From: Chloroflexota bacterium
GTDB taxonomy: Bacteria > Chloroflexota > Limnocylindria > Limnocylindrales > CSP1-4
Direction of reading: 5' to 3'
Assembly: GCA_021777365.1 (NCBI GenBank)
Contig: JAJYDP010000310.1
Span: forward strand, 1 to 6,216
Length of the DNA stretch: 6,216 bases
The position numbers were made by a program, and so were the translations under genes. Every line of letters starts with the position of its first letter. Position 1 is the stretch's first letter. This document shows positions 5,216 through 6,216 of this stretch, piece by piece. The notes under the pieces were generated by a model. The model saw only the letters and a program-made list of their open reading frames with translations. It did not search any database and was not told the origin of the DNA.

Positions 5216-6013
5216 ATGACACCTGCCGCAACCGTCCACCATGTTGTCGAGGGGCCTCCCGGCGCGCCCGTGCTCGTCCTCTCGAATTCGCTGGGCAGCA
5301 CGCTCGCGATGTGGGGCCCGCAGGTCCAGGCGCTTGCCCGCCATTTCCGCGTCGTGCGATACGACATGCGCGGGCACGGGCGGTCCCCGGTGCCACCGGG
5401 GCCGTACGAGGTCGAGGCTCTCGGACGCGACCTGCTGGCCCTGCTCGACCGGCTCGGCGTGCCGGCGGCCCACCTGTGCGGGCTCTCGATCGGCGGGATG
5501 GTGAGCACGTGGGTCGCCGCAAACGCGCCCGAGCGAGTCGAGCGGCTCGTCCTGTGCTGCACCTCGGCGCATTTCGATCCCCCACTCGCGAGCCTGTACC
5601 GGGAGCGCGCGGCCGTGGTCCGGGCACAGGGCACCGACGCGATCGCGGACGCCGTGGTCGCCCGCTGGCTCACGCCGTCCTTCGCCGGGGCCCACCCGGC
5701 CGTCGTCGAGACCCTCCGCGCGATGATCGCCTCGACGCCCGCCGAGGGGTACGCCGGGTGCTGTGACGGGCTGGCCACGATGGACCTGCTGCCGGAACTG
5801 CCGCGTGTCCGCGCCGACACGCTGGTGATCTCGGCCGCCGGCGATGTCGCCCTGCCGCCGGCGCACGGCGAGCGGATCGCCGCCGGGATCGCGAGGGCGC
5901 GCTTCGCCGTCGTCGAAGGCGCCGCCCATCTGGCCAACATCGAGCGGCCCGACGCGGTCACGGAGCTGATCCTGCCGCACCTGCTGGCGGGGAGCGCCGG
6001 GGTGGAACCGTGA
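5216..6013 (+). CDS. pcaD: Alpha/beta hydrolase, 3-oxoadipate enol-lactonase (PcaD) type
   Basis: A 265-residue cytoplasmic alpha/beta hydrolase of normal length for PcaD, which opens 3-oxoadipate enol-lactone to 3-oxoadipate in the protocatechuate branch of the beta-ketoadipate pathway. Seen in order: LVLSNSLGSTLAMW (20-33, oxyanion-hole region; SNSLG is typical of PcaD), RYDMRGHGRS (48-57), the nucleophile elbow GLSIGGM with Ser91, the acid in SAAGDVALPP at Asp210, and the base in GAAHLANIERP at His238. The set SNSLG, GLSIGGM and AHLANIERP favours PcaD over generic hydrolases, but other lactonases and esterases share much of this. GGAG lies 12 bases before the ATG, a somewhat long spacing. 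The stop overlaps a GTG in another frame that leads nowhere convincing. No other pca gene is visible, so the pathway role rests on family resemblance; a following pcaC beyond the edge would support it. Confidence 0.85.
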   Translation: MTPAATVHHVVEGPPGAPVLVLSNSLGSTLAMWGPQVQALARHFRVVRYDMRGHGRSPVPPGPYEVEALGRDLLALLDRLGVPAAHLCGLSIGGMVSTWVAANAPERVERLVLCCTSAHFDPPLASLYRERAAVVRAQGTDAIADAVVARWLTPSFAGAHPAVVETLRAMIASTPAEGYAGCCDGLATMDLLPELPRVRADTLVISAAGDVALPPAHGERIAAGIARARFAVVEGAAHLANIERPDAVTELILPHLLAGSAGVEP

Positions 6014-6081
6014 ACGAGGACGCGGGCGTGCCGGCGGCGAACCTCGCCTTCGCAGTCGCGCGACGCACGATCGAGGAGAGC

Positions 6082-6106
6082 GTCCCGCAGGCGCGACCTG
6101 CGGGAC
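6082..6106 (+). terminator. Ten-bp perfect hairpin after the PcaD-like gene, possible terminator
   Basis: GTCCCGCAGG (6082-6091) is the exact reverse complement of CCTGCGGGAC (6097-6106), with a five-base loop CGCGA. It begins 69 bases after the hydrolase stop and lies before the next gene's start, as expected for a terminator. There is no T-run after the second arm, so it may instead be an RNA-stabilising or Rho-assisting structure, or an operator for the downstream gene. Confidence 0.45.
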
Positions 6107-6120
6107 CCCGACACAGCTCG

Positions 6121-6126
6121 TAGCAT
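6121..6126 (+). promoter_or_regulatory. Possible -10 element (TAGCAT) for the last, partial gene
   Basis: TAGCAT fits TAnnnT (four of six bases of consensus) and lies just after the hairpin and 46 bases before the ATG at 6173. No -35 box is evident. Support is mainly positional. Confidence 0.2.
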
Positions 6127-6172
6127 CACGGCAACACCCCGAGTCCGGCCAGTCGACTCTGCAGGAGCTTCC

Positions 6173-6216
6173 ATGACCGCCGATGAACTGACCGCGCGCC
6201 GGCACGTGCCCGAGGC
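6173..6216 (+). CDS. Start of an unidentified gene, cut by the right edge
   Basis: An ATG at 6173 is preceded by AGGAG (6163-6167) with a five-base spacer, the strongest Shine-Dalgarno in the window. Fourteen codons are visible (MTADELTARRHVPE) with no stop before the edge. This is too short to assign a family. The same strand as the PcaD-like gene and 159 bases of spacing make co-transcription possible, but the intervening hairpin and possible -10 box suggest its own unit. A pca or other aromatic-degradation gene would be a natural neighbour, but nothing in the sequence shows it. Confidence 0.55.
   Translation, partial: MTADELTARRHVPE

Noticed and set aside
6010..6123. GTG-started 37-codon frame overlapping the stop of the PcaD-like gene
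   Set aside because: It has no recognisable motif, and its end contains the perfect hairpin 6082-6106, which fits an intergenic signal better than a gene.
4921..6174. Long open frames on the minus strand opposite the acyltransferase and hydrolase
   Set aside because: Antisense to two genes with clear catalytic motifs; Arg/Ala/Gly-rich composition typical of shadow frames.
1..6216. CRISPR arrays, insertion sequences, tRNA or rRNA genes, toxin-antitoxin or defence genes
   Set aside because: No regularly spaced repeats, terminal inverted repeats with transposase, cloverleaf sequences or related protein motifs were found on either strand.

Overview
High-GC bacterial DNA (very roughly 70% G+C by eye, codon third positions overwhelmingly G or C), densely coding on both strands. 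The Tad-type CpaF secretion ATPase, the style of the acyltransferase and the base composition would fit a soil or freshwater Chloroflexota (Limnocylindria-like) or an actinobacterium. This assignment is inference; no marker gene is present.

Layout. The left third is read on the minus strand. A divergent regulatory region of about 280 bases (2536-2816) separates it from a plus-strand block. Minus strand, in order of transcription: a CpaF/TadA ATPase whose reading frame continues without a stop into a complete RidA/YjgF-like domain (2535 down to 685); a 263-base gap holding a strong stem-loop and a possible 33-codon small ORF with a good ribosome binding site; then the membrane-anchored start of a GGDEF diguanylate cyclase that runs off the left edge (421 down to 1). 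The cyclase is a real gene that is easily missed because it is cut by the window edge. Plus strand: a 12-helix MFS transporter and a PlsC-type acyltransferase only two bases apart (a likely two-gene operon), then an alpha/beta hydrolase of the 3-oxoadipate enol-lactonase (PcaD) type with a perfect 12-base palindrome upstream. After it come a 10-bp hairpin and the first 14 codons of another gene with a strong Shine-Dalgarno.

How the genes may work together. The pilus ATPase and the diguanylate cyclase lie in the same orientation and could belong to one surface-attachment programme, but no other tad/cpa genes are in the window. The transporter-acyltransferase pair is organised like a lipid-remodelling module (compare lplT-aas of E. 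coli), although the transporter looks more like the GPH/SLC45 branch of the MFS. PcaD stands alone here, with no other protocatechuate genes visible.

The most unusual object is the CpaF-Rid fusion. I see no defence system, CRISPR array, transposon, tRNA or rRNA in the window.
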